A stretch of 64,000 nt of DNA from Teratosphaeria epicoccoides (Eukaryota > Ascomycota > Dothideomycetes > Mycosphaerellales > Teratosphaeriaceae), in assembly GCA_021401465.1 (NCBI GenBank), contig JADDMT010000127.1:1-64000 (forward strand), written 5' to 3'. A program made the translations under genes and the position numbers. This document shows, in pieces, positions 53,677 to 64,000 of the stretch; the first letter of the stretch is position 1, and every line of letters starts with the position of its first letter. The notes beneath the pieces were generated by a model. That model had not been told where the DNA came from, did no database searches, and saw only the letters and a list, made by a program, of their open reading frames with translations.

Positions 53677-55141
53677 ATGGCTCTCGGGATTGACACCGGA
53701 ACTGGACCATGAAGAACGAGAAGGCGTATGTGGTGATGGGATATGGGTCATGTGTTTTTGATGTGGCAAATGGAAAACTGCTTCGATAGGTTTCCTTTCC
53801 GTCCGCACGTTTGAGTTGGGTATCGGCCCGACGGATCCAAATCTAGAAGGCGTCTACAACATGTCCTCACGAGATGCTCAAGTGCTGTGAACAAATCAGT
53901 CTCCAGCTTCGTCCGTTTCTCAGCCCTTGCAGTCAACAGCTCGATCTCATTCATGATAGGAAACCCGGTGATTCAAGAGAGCCCGGGAGCGCGATGATTC
54001 CATGAATGGAGGGGGGGGGAAGGTCTTCAAGTCGCACCATCCGTCCCCATTCACAGCTCCGTGCACCTCAAGGCCGGCCACCAGACATCCGCGTAAGCCA
54101 TGTGCCTTTGGCTTTCTTTCATATGTCGTCCTCGCACACAGCCTCTCCCCCACTCCCATGTAGACTGACTGGCCCCGTGCCGGCTTCATCCACGTTGGCA
54201 CCGACCGTTTCGAGCATGCATGCAGACTCCCACATCGTCTACTTTCAGGAGTGCTGTGGGCACGATGGTCTCGGTCTCGGTCTCGGTCCCGGTGGTGCTG
54301 GCTCGATGGGGACAGGGACTGTGGGGACAGAGGGTGTGGGATATGTTTCGAGGGCGTGGAGATGACGTCGCGGTGGTCTTGGGGGGAGGGTTGATGGGGG
54401 CTGGGCCCGTTTGGTCTCGGCCTCGAGAGGGCTGGCGTGGGTGGCTGTCTGGGCCATCGGGGGGTCTGTTGTTGAAGTTTGGGATCTGCTAATCTGGTTG
54501 CTTGCAGATCTGAAAGCTTGAGGTTTCTCCTATTGTTGTTGTTGTTGTCGTCGTCCTGCGTTTAGTGTGCTTGGGAGGAGCAGCCTTGTGGTGGTGGTAG
54601 TATGCTGGAATTTTTTTTTCATTTGGTGCGACGCCGGTCAATGTCGTCTGCTGGCCTGGGCTGCAGGCAAAACTGGCCTGTCTGGGTTGACGAGCGCTGG
54701 GGGAGGATTTGAGGTGTCGCATGCCAGAGTCTACTGCCTTGGCCACTGTTGTACGCCCTCATCACTCGGAGCATGATTTGTCTTGCTTTTGTGCTGTTTT
54801 TATTGCAGGACTTTAGTTTCACTGTGATCCATTTACCGAATTTGGTGTTGCCAGTAGCTGGAATGCTGTCCTCTACCAGGAGACATGACACCCTGGCTAG
54901 TGCTGAGTCATATTCATGTGACACACCACAGACCAGAGAACGGTATTGCTGTACTCATGTCAGTCTGTCAGCATTAATGCACAACTGATCCGAGTCATAC
55001 CTGAAGCTGGTTTCGCCGTTCCTTCTGAGATTCCTTTCCCGTCGATGGGAGTAACAATTCCGTAAGCTGCTGCTTACGAGCTCGTTTTTTGAGGACATTC
55101 TGCTACCCGTCAGCTTGCGCAACTCCATGCGAGACGGCCGT
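53677..55141. other. Intergenic stretch with low-complexity GT-rich DNA
   Basis: No supported gene. GGTCTC/GGGGAC repeats lie at 54268-54330 and a GTTGTTGTTGTCGTC run near 54535-54555. The part from about 54975 to 55141 may be the decayed C-terminal extension of the SNF2 relic. Confidence 0.4.
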
Positions 55142-55995
55142 TCAATGCACATCTTCAAACGAGTCTTTCATGGTATATCGGATGGTTGTCACTGGTCGTT
55201 TCTGGCCGATGCAATATACGCGAGCCAATGCTTGCTCCTCCATGGATGGATTCCAGTGCGGCTCCATAAGGCACACCATCGAGGCTGCAGTCAGGTCCAG
55301 GCTGATCATGTCAGCGGTCTTTCGATGATGAGGAAGAGAAAATCTGGACCCAACAGCGCCCCTTTCGGTGATGAGGAAGACAGAATTTGTACCCAACAGC
55401 GCCACAAGAGATTGTCTTGGGCATCACACGCACGGTGTCATCCTCCTGAATGTCTTTCAAGATCTTGACTCTCTTCGGGTTGGACACTGTACCGTTAAAG
55501 CGTCGATAGCCGATCTGCTCCCGTGCTAAGCATTCCTCGATCAAGTCAAGTGTGCTGGTCCAAAAACGAGAACACAATGCCTGAAATCTAATCAGCGTGG
55601 ACCATCAACCAACGGCTCGCACAGGGCGCTTACCACTTTTCATTCATGGCATAGGTACGAAGCTCTTCTGCGAGCGCAGTAGCCTTGGTAGGGAGCTCGG
55701 TGGTGGTGCTGCTCGAAGAGGAGGCGTGGGCAAATTCGAGGATAGCGTTGACACCGTCGAAACCGTGTGCTCTTGACCATGTCCGCAATTGTTGTCGGCT
55801 TTGCCTCTGCTCGGCCCGCAGAGGAGGGATGAACACTGCGCGATCGCAGGCTTTGTGTTCCCGGATGTTTGATCTGCTATTTCGGAAGCAGCTACACCGA
55901 GGTCCGTTGAACAGACAGATTCCATCCTCCTTGCCCGGTATTTCTCGAGCCTCCAAGACCCTTTTATCAACCATCGCTTCAGTCTCGCAGGTCAT
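55142..55995 (-). pseudogene. SNF2-family helicase relic (Rad5/Rad16-like C-terminal half)
   Basis: The minus strand shows the second RecA-like domain of a SNF2 ATPase: a conserved block before it (LPTKATALAEELRTY), an intron acceptor (ATTTCAG), WTSTLDLIEECL...GYRRFNGTV, motif V (DLTAASMVCLMEPHWNPSMEEQA) and motif VI. Damage is clear. A one-base insertion sits in a T run before WTSTLDL (about 55555), a 43-bp tandem duplication at 55319-55403 interrupts the stretch leading into motif V, and the motif VI arginine is Cys (RVYCIGQ). The first ATPase domain is not recognisable upstream. Confidence 0.78.
55319..55403. repeat. 43-bp tandem duplication inside the SNF2 relic
   Basis: Two imperfect 42-nt units (55319-55360 and 55362-55403), both ending ACCCAACAGCGCC, with a period of 43 bp. 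Because 43 is not a multiple of three, it shifts the helicase frame. Confidence 0.85.
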
Positions 55996-56813
55996 ACGAA
56001 TAATGTTGCTGTCTTCTGACCAAGGACTTTGTGGGTTGCGTTACGGGACGTTCCAATCGCAGTGACTTGATCACCTTGCAACAGCACAGGTGTCTGAGCC
56101 CGCACCCTCTGGACCAAGCTCTTCACAACTCGAGCAAATTTCCAGTCGTCCAGCATGCCACAGCAGACATCGCCATATGCCGGCGCGATCGGTGCCCCAC
56201 CGTGGCGCTGCGAAGGGCTCCAAGACTCAGGAGTGTCTTCACGCGGTTGACCGGGATCTTGGCTAATTCCCAGGCCTGCTGGACCATGTCCTCGCTCGCT
56301 TGTACTGAGAGCTTCGACTTCGTACAGAACTTCGTGAAGTGACGATTTCCGAGTCGCATTATCATCAATGCTCAGAGAAGAGCATGACCGGCTTCTCAGG
56401 TCATCGACACCGTTTGGTGAATGGCGCGAGATGAGACGTCGTGATCGCTGGACTATACGGAAAGCTTCGTGGCGTTGTAAGATCGGCTATACCAAGCCTG
56501 CGTCGTTTTGGTGTCGGTCCAAGTCAATCTGGGCAACAACGATGTGTCATCTATGCCAGCGGCCTTCTCAGATGGGGGAAACTGCATTGACGACATCTGG
56601 CAATCTACAGTGGTTTCCGCTTCGCCGGACGATGATCACACGTGGTCTTCGATACAGCAACTCAACCCGTCTGACGGGCAGTATTGAGTATTGTTGTGCC
56701 TTGGACCATGCTATTGCGTGAAAGATCCTACAGGCTGCAGCTGGGTACATCGGCGCTCACCAGCATGCGAGTGCCATTGACAAGCGCAAGCACAGGCCAG
56801 GCACAATTCGGCG

Positions 56814-57115
56814 ATGGCACCCACGCAGCCTGAACTCACTATCGGAGAGCTGTATCAACAGTTGTCTGCAACCAATCTCACGGCAACACAATCCCGGTGG
56901 GTCAGCTATGGGAGCTTGACGCACGGCGGCTTGCTCTGATGCAGACCGAGGCTGCGGTGAACGAGCAAGCGCGGGCACGGCGGGTGAGGTTGGAACGCAC
57001 GCGGCATGAACACGAGTATAGGAGGCAGGAGGATCTGTGGTCACGCTGGGGAGAAACGCTCCTTGGAGGATCTTGAGTTCCTCACACTGTACCCGGAGTT
57101 CGACGGACCTCCAGG
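56814..57115 (+). pseudogene. Small gene relic with charged helix
   Basis: From ATG 56814 a frame reads MAPTQPELTIGELYQQLSATN. After a frame change it runs through a strongly charged helical stretch (WELDARRLALMQTEAAVNEQ, then RTRHEHEYRRQ) and changes frame again to EDLEFLTLYPEFDG. At least two frameshifts. Family not recognised. The surrounding 56.0-57.8 kb holds only fragments. Confidence 0.3.
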
Positions 57116-57806
57116 GCAGGGCACAGTAGCAAGTAGCTATGTTGCAGAGCAGCCCTTCAGATGATGCGTGCAAGCCTCAACACTAGCTGGCTAGATGTGG
57201 TATCGATCTCGACAGGAATCAAGCTTGCACAGGTCGTCGCTCTCGACCTTGAACCAGATCGTGTTCTTTGACTTGGGCTTCTGCAAACAGTTCCTAGCAT
57301 GGTCTCCCGGACTCGGTATCGCGAGCTCCGTAGCCTTCCCGGAAGCAGCACTGGCAGGGACTTGCCCGATCCGCAGGAGCAGGACTTTTGGTGTTGGGGT
57401 CCTGGATGGCTACATGGAGTTGTGATGGTGGTGCAGGGAAGGAGAACAGGGCTGATGTGCTGGACTGCGCGGTCTAAGTCCAGGGTACTCAGAGTCTAGG
57501 TGTTGCTGGCGTGGTTCAGTGGTTCAGTCTTTAAAGAGCTTCGCATCAGCTTTCAAGACGACTATCAGGCTACGACCAGGATTGTACTAACGGTTTGCGC
57601 ACTCGTGACGCTGCTCGCAGCCTGCTCGCAAGCCGGGTCTGCAGGGCCTGCAATTATGTGGCTTGATTATACGCATTGCTTCGCGTTCTGCTCAAGTCAT
57701 CAGTGCAGTCAGATTGAGTGCAATATTTGCACATCAGCGTGCATTCAGGACGACAGGGCATCTATGGGCTCCCGTAAGTAGCCTTAGTAATATATAGGCT
57801 CGCATC

Positions 57807-59030
57807 TCATCGCCCGCCAGCCTTCTCCGCCTCGATCTGATCTCTGAGCTCCTGCAACGCAGCCTCACGCTTCCTAAGATGTGCTTCTAGCCCATCGACC
57901 TGCTCCTTGACGACCGAGATCTCATCCTGAAACGCCTTAAGACTCTGGCCGGTCTTTACGTCACCCTCACCATCTTCCAACTTCCGCAATTCTCGTCGCT
58001 TGTAGTCCATCAATTGCTCCAGCTCGCGTTTAACCAGCGCCGGTCTCGAGTCTTCCCGTCGCCCACCACGATCTCGTCGGCGTTTCGCGGCATCTTCCAC
58101 TTTTGCCATTTTCTCCTCAATCTGGCGCAGCTGCTTCTTCAGCTGCACCTCCTCCCACTCGACATCTTTCGGAGCGTGCGAGAAGTCTGTGCCTTTGGGC
58201 GTGCGCTCGCCAACACCTAGCCGGCTGAGGTATGTGTCTCCAAACTTGGCCTTTTTCCCAGTCAAGGTATCGTCCCTCTTGTTAGTGCCCCAGCGATCTG
58301 CCGCGCTCTGCACCCGATCCACGTTGTATTCAATCTTGCCCTGCTCGAACGTCGCTCGGAGAGATGGAGGGACGGATCGCGGTATTCTGTAGCCTTCATG
58401 TCGGTTGTTGAGGATGTGGAGAAAGGCGAGGCAGGCGTCTCTATTGATGCCTTCTTCGCTCTTGGGGTTGACCAGGTTCCAAGCCGATCGGATGTCTGTG
58501 TCGGGAACGTCTAGAGAGTCGTATAGGTCTTGCAGAGCATGGAAGCCTATCAGGCCGTCTCTGGCATTGCGGTTGGCGGTGTAGATGTCCTCGTACTTGG
58601 AGCGGTCGGTGGGTGACATGTACCAGTCGAATCCGTCCTTCAGCCCAGTCTGGTCGTCATCGTCGTCGTCGTCCTCTGGCCGCTCAAATCTCTCTCCGCC
58701 ACGCTTGACTGCTCTCTGCGCCTGCACGAGATATGCCTTGCTCTCAGGCACCAGCCAATCCGGCAATGACTGCGGCACGTCGAGGTATTCTCCATTCATC
58801 AAATCATAAATCAATCGCATCGCCACACAGAACTCCTCAAAGTCGAGGCGGCCATCACCGTCGACATCGGCCAAATCCCAGATCTTTTCGAGCTGGTCGT
58901 CGCGCAGCTGCGAGTTCTTGAGCACTGATGCTGCCTGGGTGCCGTCGAGGTGTGTGCCGCCATTGGCGAGCGAGGCGAAGATCTCCCAGTATCGCTCCAC
59001 CTCCCACTGCTCGATGCGCTTTTGAGCCAT
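57807..59030 (-). CDS. END3: Endocytosis protein End3 (EH-domain, actin patch complex)
   Basis: A 407-residue single-exon protein. The first EH domain (about 5-100) contains a canonical EF-hand loop (DVDGDGRLDFEEF, about 54-66). A poly-Asp stretch follows (about 120-130), then a second EH-like domain (about 135-230), and a C-terminal coiled coil (about 280-405). This order and length match fungal End3, which works with Pan1 and Sla1 to build cortical actin patches during clathrin endocytosis. Divergent from the F-box gene. Ends in TGA. Confidence 0.93.
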   Translation of the reverse strand: MAQKRIEQWEVERYWEIFASLANGGTHLDGTQAASVLKNSQLRDDQLEKIWDLADVDGDGRLDFEEFCVAMRLIYDLMNGEYLDVPQSLPDWLVPESKAYLVQAQRAVKRGGERFERPEDDDDDDDQTGLKDGFDWYMSPTDRSKYEDIYTANRNARDGLIGFHALQDLYDSLDVPDTDIRSAWNLVNPKSEEGINRDACLAFLHILNNRHEGYRIPRSVPPSLRATFEQGKIEYNVDRVQSAADRWGTNKRDDTLTGKKAKFGDTYLSRLGVGERTPKGTDFSHAPKDVEWEEVQLKKQLRQIEEKMAKVEDAAKRRRDRGGRREDSRPALVKRELEQLMDYKRRELRKLEDGEGDVKTGQSLKAFQDEISVVKEQVDGLEAHLRKREAALQELRDQIEAEKAGGR

Positions 59031-59212
59031 TTGATTATTATCGTGTAAGTGTATGTTACCGTAGGTACCTGATGTGTATTCGGTATCCCTTGCACCTTAC
59101 ATGAAATTCCATCCATACATGCAGCTCTCGGACTTGGAAGGTGCGACTGGACTGACGTACAAGGGTACGTCGCGTGCCCGTGCGTGGGGTAAACTCGGCG
59201 GTCCATCTTCGC

Positions 59213-59380
59213 GCTTTCCTTCTCTGTCTATTTTGAGGTCGTGCTTTCCTTCTCTGTCGTTGTCAGGGTCGTGCTTTCCTTCTCTGTCCATGTCAGGGTC
59301 ATGCTTTCCTTCTCTGTCCATGTCAGGGTCGTGCTTTCCTTCCCTGTCCATCTCAGCGCCGTGCTCTCCTTCCCTCATCG
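59213..59380. repeat. 30-bp minisatellite, about 5.5 units
   Basis: Units begin at 59213, 59243, 59273, 59303 and 59333, with a partial one at 59363. The consensus is like GCTTTCCTTCTCTGTCCATG followed by TCAGGGTCGT. The period is a multiple of three, so frames on both strands stay open: minus-strand units read Asp-Arg-Glu-Gly-Lys-His-Asp-Pro-Asp-Met. It lies in the End3/F-box divergent region. Confidence 0.92.
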
Positions 59381-59738
59381 ACACATCAAGAATCCCAGAC
59401 ACGTTGGTGGCACATGCAGTGCGTGCCTCAGGTTGACGAGATGGCTCCGGCTGGTGCATGTGCCGTTCAATCAATCTTCGCCCAGCTGGTGCATGTGCCA
59501 TTCAAGCAATGTTCGTCCACGCATGATGGCAACCCGGCTGGGCAGCCCTGCAGCTCACCAGTACATACACACATAAATGTAGCTTTGCTGCTGACTAGCT
59601 GGCCATCCCGGCCCCGAGAACCATTGAATGCACCAAAGTCGAATCCGGCGCCAAGCATGGGCACACTATCTTCACTTTCTCCTCTTGGAAACCGAATCTG
59701 CTCTCTTTCATCCCGGCAACTCCCAGCGCAAAGACCAC

Positions 59739-61015
59739 ATGGACGACAGTATGAGCCTCGTCTTCCGCCCAGCGAAGCCCTCTCTTGCCAACGCTCTGCC
59801 TCCGGAGCTTCTCATAGCCATCTGTAACAACTTCGCCTTCAACGATCGGGACACTCTGGACAACCTGCGCAAGACTTCCTCGGCCCTCCGAGCCGCAGTC
59901 TGGCCGGCCTATGCCAAATACTCTTTCAGCTTCAAGACCATCACCGTCAGAAAGTACAGTCTCATAGCGCTGCATCACATCGCGACGCATGATCGCGTGG
60001 CGGCCGATGTAAAGAGCCTGAGGCTTGGTGCCTCATCCACGGAATCATCAGTATGGCTGACTCAGGCCTTGGTTCTCTCCCTCGAGCAGATGCCAAGCTT
60101 GCAGAACATTGACATCTGTGAGGGCAGGAAGCTGTAAGTACACACCTGCGGCGAATCTGTAGGACATCTCGTCTGACGCAGGAAAGCAGATCGTGTCCCC
60201 TGTCGTCTCCGGCAAGCCTTCAGGACACCGAGCAATGGCAGACAGAAGGCGTTAGGACAATCCTCTACGCCCTTCGTTGCGCTGGTAGAGATACCAGCCT
60301 GAAATGTCTTTTCATCCAAGATCCAATGCCCTATATAGCGTTGACGTTGCCATGTCACCGTCAGCAATCTCTGCCGGCGCCCGCGCCTCGGTTCGAGCAT
60401 CTGACTTGCTTAAGATTGAAGCTCAAGCATTCGTAAGTCGACACTCTTCAGTAAACCATGAGACATGGCCCAAGTCGCTGATCATCCCGATGTAGATACA
60501 TGCTGCTCCACCAAAGACGTTATTCACTTGACCACCTGCAAACGGCGCTTTCTGGTTTCTTATGCTGTATCCCCAACCTCAAATCTCTCGATATCCATTT
60601 CGAGCGCATCGAGAATAATCCAAGGCTTTTCGATTTCGATGCAGATATCGACATGTCTTTCAAGCACGTCGCGGACCTTTGTATCCCCCGTCTGGAGAAT
60701 GTCAGCTTCACCACAATCCGTGGCCGCCTCGGCCGTTCAAACGAGCACCTCAAGAGATTTCTCCGAGCACATGCGTCCACGCTGAAGAGTCTGGAGCTGC
60801 ATGACTGCCCATTCACCAACCTTGTCACCTTGGTGGATTTCCTGGCTGAAGAGATGCCCCTGAAGAGATTCATTCACAGGAGGTCGAGCCTGCTAGGGCT
60901 GCAACAAGTAAGCTCAGGCACACCGGCACTGCCGCTCGTGTCTATTGTACCGCAGAATTTGTTGAGTCGCGCTGCGACGTACTGGGAGCTTGACTCCATG
61001 CGGAGTCATGATTGA
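59739..61015 (+). CDS. F-box/leucine-rich-like protein
   Basis: Exons 59739-60133, 60217-60432 and 60496-61015 give 376 residues. An F-box lies near the N-terminus (LPPELLIAICNNFAFNDRDTLDNLRKTSSAL, about 17-50). Leucine-rich-type helices and strands follow (VKSLRLGAS, FEHLTCLRLKLKHS, IPNLKSLDIHFE, LKSLELHDCPFTNL). F-box proteins are substrate adaptors of SCF ubiquitin ligases. The second intron (63 nt, GTAAGT...GATGTAG) is well supported. The first (83 nt, GTAAGT...GGCAAG) uses a weak AAG acceptor, chosen because it alone keeps the frame of the conserved middle exon. Confidence 0.75.
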
Positions 61016-61540
61016 TCAAAGGCGGCGTGGAATAGGGCCACGAGGTGGCGTCGTCGGTGATGGAACCGCGGTAGCGGCTTGAGCTGTGCGGTTGCCTCAT
61101 GATTATCCCGAGCCATGCCAAGGCTCACTGCATTTACTGGAGGGCTTGTCGCTGGCAGCTAGCGGGCGCAGTTCAGTGATACGATGACACCGGTCACTTG
61201 ACCAAGAACGAAGTAGTAGACACCACAAAACGTAGAAAAACAATACAAATATGTCTCCATACTTTACACGGCTAATCCCAAAACAGACGTTATATCCCTG
61301 TCTGCGTTCTGTCGTCACAATCGACAATGCTTGAAATCACCTATGGACTTTACAAGGACGCGCAGATTTTGAATGAAGCACCTCACAAGCCTCTGGTTTG
61401 TACGACACTGAATTCTCCGCGAAAGTCATCGATGGGTACACGACACGCAAGAAGCATCCCCACGGCTCGCGCAGCCTCATCGTCCACCGGATTCTCCCAT
61501 CGAAAACTGCACCCACCGCGTACACCTCCCTGAACCCACC

Positions 61541-62038
61541 CTACAACAACCCCCAAACCGCCAGCCCAACCGCTCCCATCGCAACCGGCACCATCGTCGC
61601 CCCCGCCGCACCAGCCGAGCTCGTCGCGCTCGCACCCGTCACAACCGTCGTCTTAGCCCCCGACCCCGTCGCCGTCGTCGTAGCGCTACCACCAGTCAAA
61701 TACTCCTTACTCACACTTGCATCCACGCTACTCAGCCTCGCGTCCAAACTGCTCGCTTCGCTCTGCAAACTGCTCTTCTCGCTCCCGGTCGCTGTCGCGG
61801 CTTCGCTGGAGAGGGCTGCGAGGGCGCTGGAGGCGATGGCGTTGGCGGAGGAGTAGAGCGCCGTGGGGTTGCTGGTTAGGGAGGCGAGGGCTGTGGCGAC
61901 CGAGGCGTAGGCCGAGCTGAGGTCCGGGGTGACGGAGGTGAGGGCCGGGTCGATGGAGGTTTGGAGGAAAGAGCTCAGGTCTTGGGCGGTGGAAAGCGAG
62001 GTTGTGAGGGTGAGGAGGAGGATGATGGGGGCGCGCAT
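61541..62038 (-). CDS. GPI-anchored Ser/Ala/Thr-rich cell-surface protein
   Basis: A 165-residue single-exon protein. A signal peptide covers about 1-18 (MRAPIILLLTLTTSLSTA). A helical Ser/Ala domain (about 20-110) with repeats of the SSAYASVATALASL type precedes a Ser/Thr/Gly-rich stalk, and a hydrophobic tail (MVPVAMGAVGLAVWGLL) preceded by small residues fits GPI attachment. It was started at the Met that opens the signal peptide; an upstream in-frame Met (62152) would bury it. Likely a cell-wall or membrane protein; function not known. Confidence 0.8.
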   Translation of the reverse strand: MRAPIILLLTLTTSLSTAQDLSSFLQTSIDPALTSVTPDLSSAYASVATALASLTSNPTALYSSANAIASSALAALSSEAATATGSEKSSLQSEASSLDARLSSVDASVSKEYLTGGSATTTATGSGAKTTVVTGASATSSAGAAGATMVPVAMGAVGLAVWGLL

Positions 62039-62441
62039 GTTGGAGGTGGTGGAGTCGTTGATTGTGGTCTCTTTGGGTATTTGGGGGCCGGTGGCGTGTA
62101 ATTGTAGAGCTCCCTTGACGATTTGATTTGTGTTGAGGATGCGAAAAGTCAAGAGGCAAAGCTACCGCGTCTGCCAGGGATGTCAACCAATATATACATT
62201 ATCCCACAGGGCGCCGTTGACGATGATCGCTGCCTGTGGTCGACCGCCAATACGAGGACGTTGCCACGGCAGCGGAAGGATCATGCAAGCGCTCTCGCGG
62301 ACTATTGGCAGCCATGACGGCATGGGGACCAGGACTCAGCCGCAGCTGCGAGGTTTGCACGAACTGTGCGCTTCAGCTGTATGAAATAACGCAGATTTTC
62401 TTGACATGCAGCAGGATTGTTGGCATTCGCAAGAGCTCTCG

Positions 62442-63513
62442 CTAAATAGATAGGTCCAACGTATCGGATGAAACGACGGGTGTCGAAGTTGAAACGCTGT
62501 CTGAGTAGGATGCGAAGTTTCGCCTGATGGATACGTTTGCCCCAGCCCTCTCCATATTAGGCCGTAATGCACGGAGATTGTGGGCGGCTTCGTCGCTCGA
62601 AACGTTTGGATTTCGGTAGCCGCACAAAGATTTGTATTTTGGAAAGTCGTCTGGGACATCAATCGAGGGGACGTTCTTGCCTTGCATGCGAAGCCCCTGG
62701 AAGCTCAACCGAAGGGCCTGTCGCCACTCAGGCAGCTGATCCTGTTGGACATGGCGGGCAGCGTAGCCAAGTTCATTTGTGCGGATCGAAAGCAGCTTGG
62801 CGGTCTGTGGTCCGCAGCCTCTCAGGCCGCTCATGTCATAATCGCCACCAGCCAAGAGGGCGAACATCAGAAAGCTGTCTTGATCAAAGCAGAATTCACG
62901 CAAAAGCGCATCTGCTTCGTACACCTGAATGTGGTCTTTGACGCGCTTGCCGTCCTTCTTATGCTGCTTGATCAAGGTCGTACATCCGAACATAAAGGCG
63001 TCTCCATCGTCACTCCAGACCGCATCTACGATGCCCAGCCTCTGTAATTTGGCGCACTCGGCTTCGGCCTCTGCAGGTGCTTGGTGGTAGGGGATCTTGA
63101 GGTGGTCCAGAAGCTGATGCAAGAGACGGACAATCTCTTTCTCCAACCTGTTACCAGCACCCTTTCTGCGATCCTTGCCGGGTCTGGACAGACCGTCGTG
63201 GACAAAAATGAGCTGGATGTTTAGACACATAAGTCGTAGGACTCTCCACATGATGACAGCTTCAATGGGGTTTGCTGCTGGCTCGCCCTGCCGTATCTTC
63301 TCTGCCTGTTCGTCCGTGACATTGCAGAAGCGCCAGCAGGCTTCATCGACGGCGATGCGCAACGGGCGCTTGTGTCGCTGAAAGTGTTAAGTGGCATAGT
63401 TGGCGAGGTGGACCACGTGCCCCTCGCCCAATACATCCCATAACCTGACAGCAGCACGCTTAGTACGCAAAGGCCGACCGCGGCGGATACGAAACTTACC
63501 CCAAGATGCCCAT
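62442..63513 (-). pseudogene. XPG/GEN1-like structure-specific nuclease with early in-frame TAA
   Basis: Exon 63500-63513 (MGILG), a 55-nt intron (GTAAGT...TGTCAG) and exon 62442-63444. The protein opens MGILGLWDVLGEG, as XPG-family nucleases do. It keeps the acidic catalytic set (IAVDEACW, APAEAEAECAKL, WSDDGDAF) and the helix-hairpin-helix with GGDYD. This fungal family resembles GEN1/Yen1 Holliday-junction resolvases. Codon 24 is TAA (63387-63389), inside sequence that otherwise looks coding up to HFQRHKRPLRI. Either the gene is dead, or a new 42-nt intron (GTGGTC...TTTCAG) removes the stop in frame. The C-terminus also looks short for the family. Confidence 0.7.
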
Positions 63514-63818
63514 ATCGCATCGACACCCTTTGATATTGGGCTCGGCCGACCTCAGCGGGATAGATGCTACGAATGATTCGTCATGATAAGTGGCTCATTG
63601 AAGTGGTGTCGTAGTGAGGTTCAACGTCAAGGGCAACCCCCGTAGACGCGCTGAACGCATTGACCATCTCAGTGCGCCGTCATTCACGTGCAAAACTACT
63701 GTACCATCATACCAGAAGTAGATGTACCAGCAAATAAGATTATCTCGGCTGAATATTCGATTTCAATTCGAGACTGTTACTCAGTCTATCCAGCACTCTC
63801 ATGACATAATGCATATAT

Positions 63819-64000
63819 CTACAACTGCTCGTTGACAAACAAACCAGCCATGCCCTGACCAGTACCAATACACATGCTCGTCAACAAGACCTTCGCTTTC
63901 CTTCTCCTGCACTCGCTCAGACCCGTCACGATCTGTCTCGCACCAGTGCACCCCAGCGGATGACCAAGCGCAATGGCGCCACCACGCACGTTCATCTTCT
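63819..64000 (-). CDS. 3-ketoacyl-CoA thiolase, C-terminus only
   Basis: The minus-strand frame enters from the right edge and ends in TAG at 63819-63821. It contains the thiolase signatures NVRGGAIALGHPLGCTGAR and MCIGTGQGMAGLF, which carry the catalytic His and Cys. It catalyses the last, thiolytic step of fatty acid beta-oxidation (or acetoacetyl-CoA formation). The cytosolic or peroxisomal type cannot be told without the N-terminus. Confidence 0.92.
   Translation of the reverse strand, partial: KMNVRGGAIALGHPLGCTGARQIVTGLSECRRRKAKVLLTSMCIGTGQGMAGLFVNEQL

Noticed and set aside
51085..53808. Two long antisense frames (379 and 480 codons) opposite glycogen phosphorylase
   Set aside because: Same cause: biased codon use in a highly expressed gene. 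No start context, domain or conservation argument.
57505..57540. tRNA-like A-box (TGGTTCAGTGG)
   Set aside because: No B-box or cloverleaf could be found downstream, so this is a chance match or tRNA debris.

Overview
The window looks like a filamentous ascomycete chromosome (Pezizomycotina, probably a Dothideomycete; the class is inference). The right-hand genes have short 44-121 nt GT-AG introns and encode fungal proteins such as Rad26/UvsD, End3, a GPI-anchored protein and a glycogen phosphorylase. The left 27 kb is nested LTR retrotransposons whose reading frames are broken mainly by C-to-T and G-to-A changes, the signature of repeat-induced point mutation (RIP).

Left part, 1 to about 27.2 kb. 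Gypsy element A (minus, 1-6273, running off the left edge) sits inside the RNase H region of an older Gypsy element B (minus, 6274-9255). A complete chromovirus, C1 (plus, 9261-16179), has 440-bp LTRs and a perfect TTAGG target duplication. A 5'-truncated Copia element (minus, about 16.6-19.74 kb) follows. A second copy of the C family, C2 (minus, 19745-26627), abuts it directly, and then comes a Cys-rich relic (26628-27215). Stops fall mostly at Trp or Gln positions as TAG, and frames are otherwise long and indel-poor. C1 and C2 each carry, antisense to pol and between pol and the 3' LTR, a 510-nt frame for a Zn2Cys6-like cysteine cluster followed by a charged coiled coil. The relic at 26.6-27.2 kb has the same design. 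This is the strongest candidate for something undescribed.

Right part, 27.3-64 kb, host genes in order: small myristoylation-motif protein (-), TatD/Scn1-like hydrolase (-), glycine-zipper protein (+), a gene-poor 2.2 kb, mitochondrial PPR protein (-), a decayed NLS-rich gene (-), a glutathione S-transferase pseudogene (+), two hypothetical frames (+), GH125 mannosidase (+), conserved hypothetical (+), MFS-permease relic (-), Rad26/ATRIP (-) divergent from CDP-DAG synthase (+), an 8-cysteine secreted protein (-) divergent from glycogen phosphorylase (+), a SNF2 helicase relic (-), End3 (-) divergent from an F-box protein (+), a GPI-anchored protein (-), an XPG/GEN1-like nuclease with an early in-frame TAA (-), and the C-terminus of a 3-ketoacyl-CoA thiolase (-).

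The genes do not form one pathway. Intact housekeeping genes (DNA-damage checkpoint, phospholipid synthesis, glycogen breakdown, endocytosis, beta-oxidation) alternate with decayed members of multigene families. Several of those decayed genes have lost Trp codons to TGA or TAG, which may record the same mutational process as the repeats.
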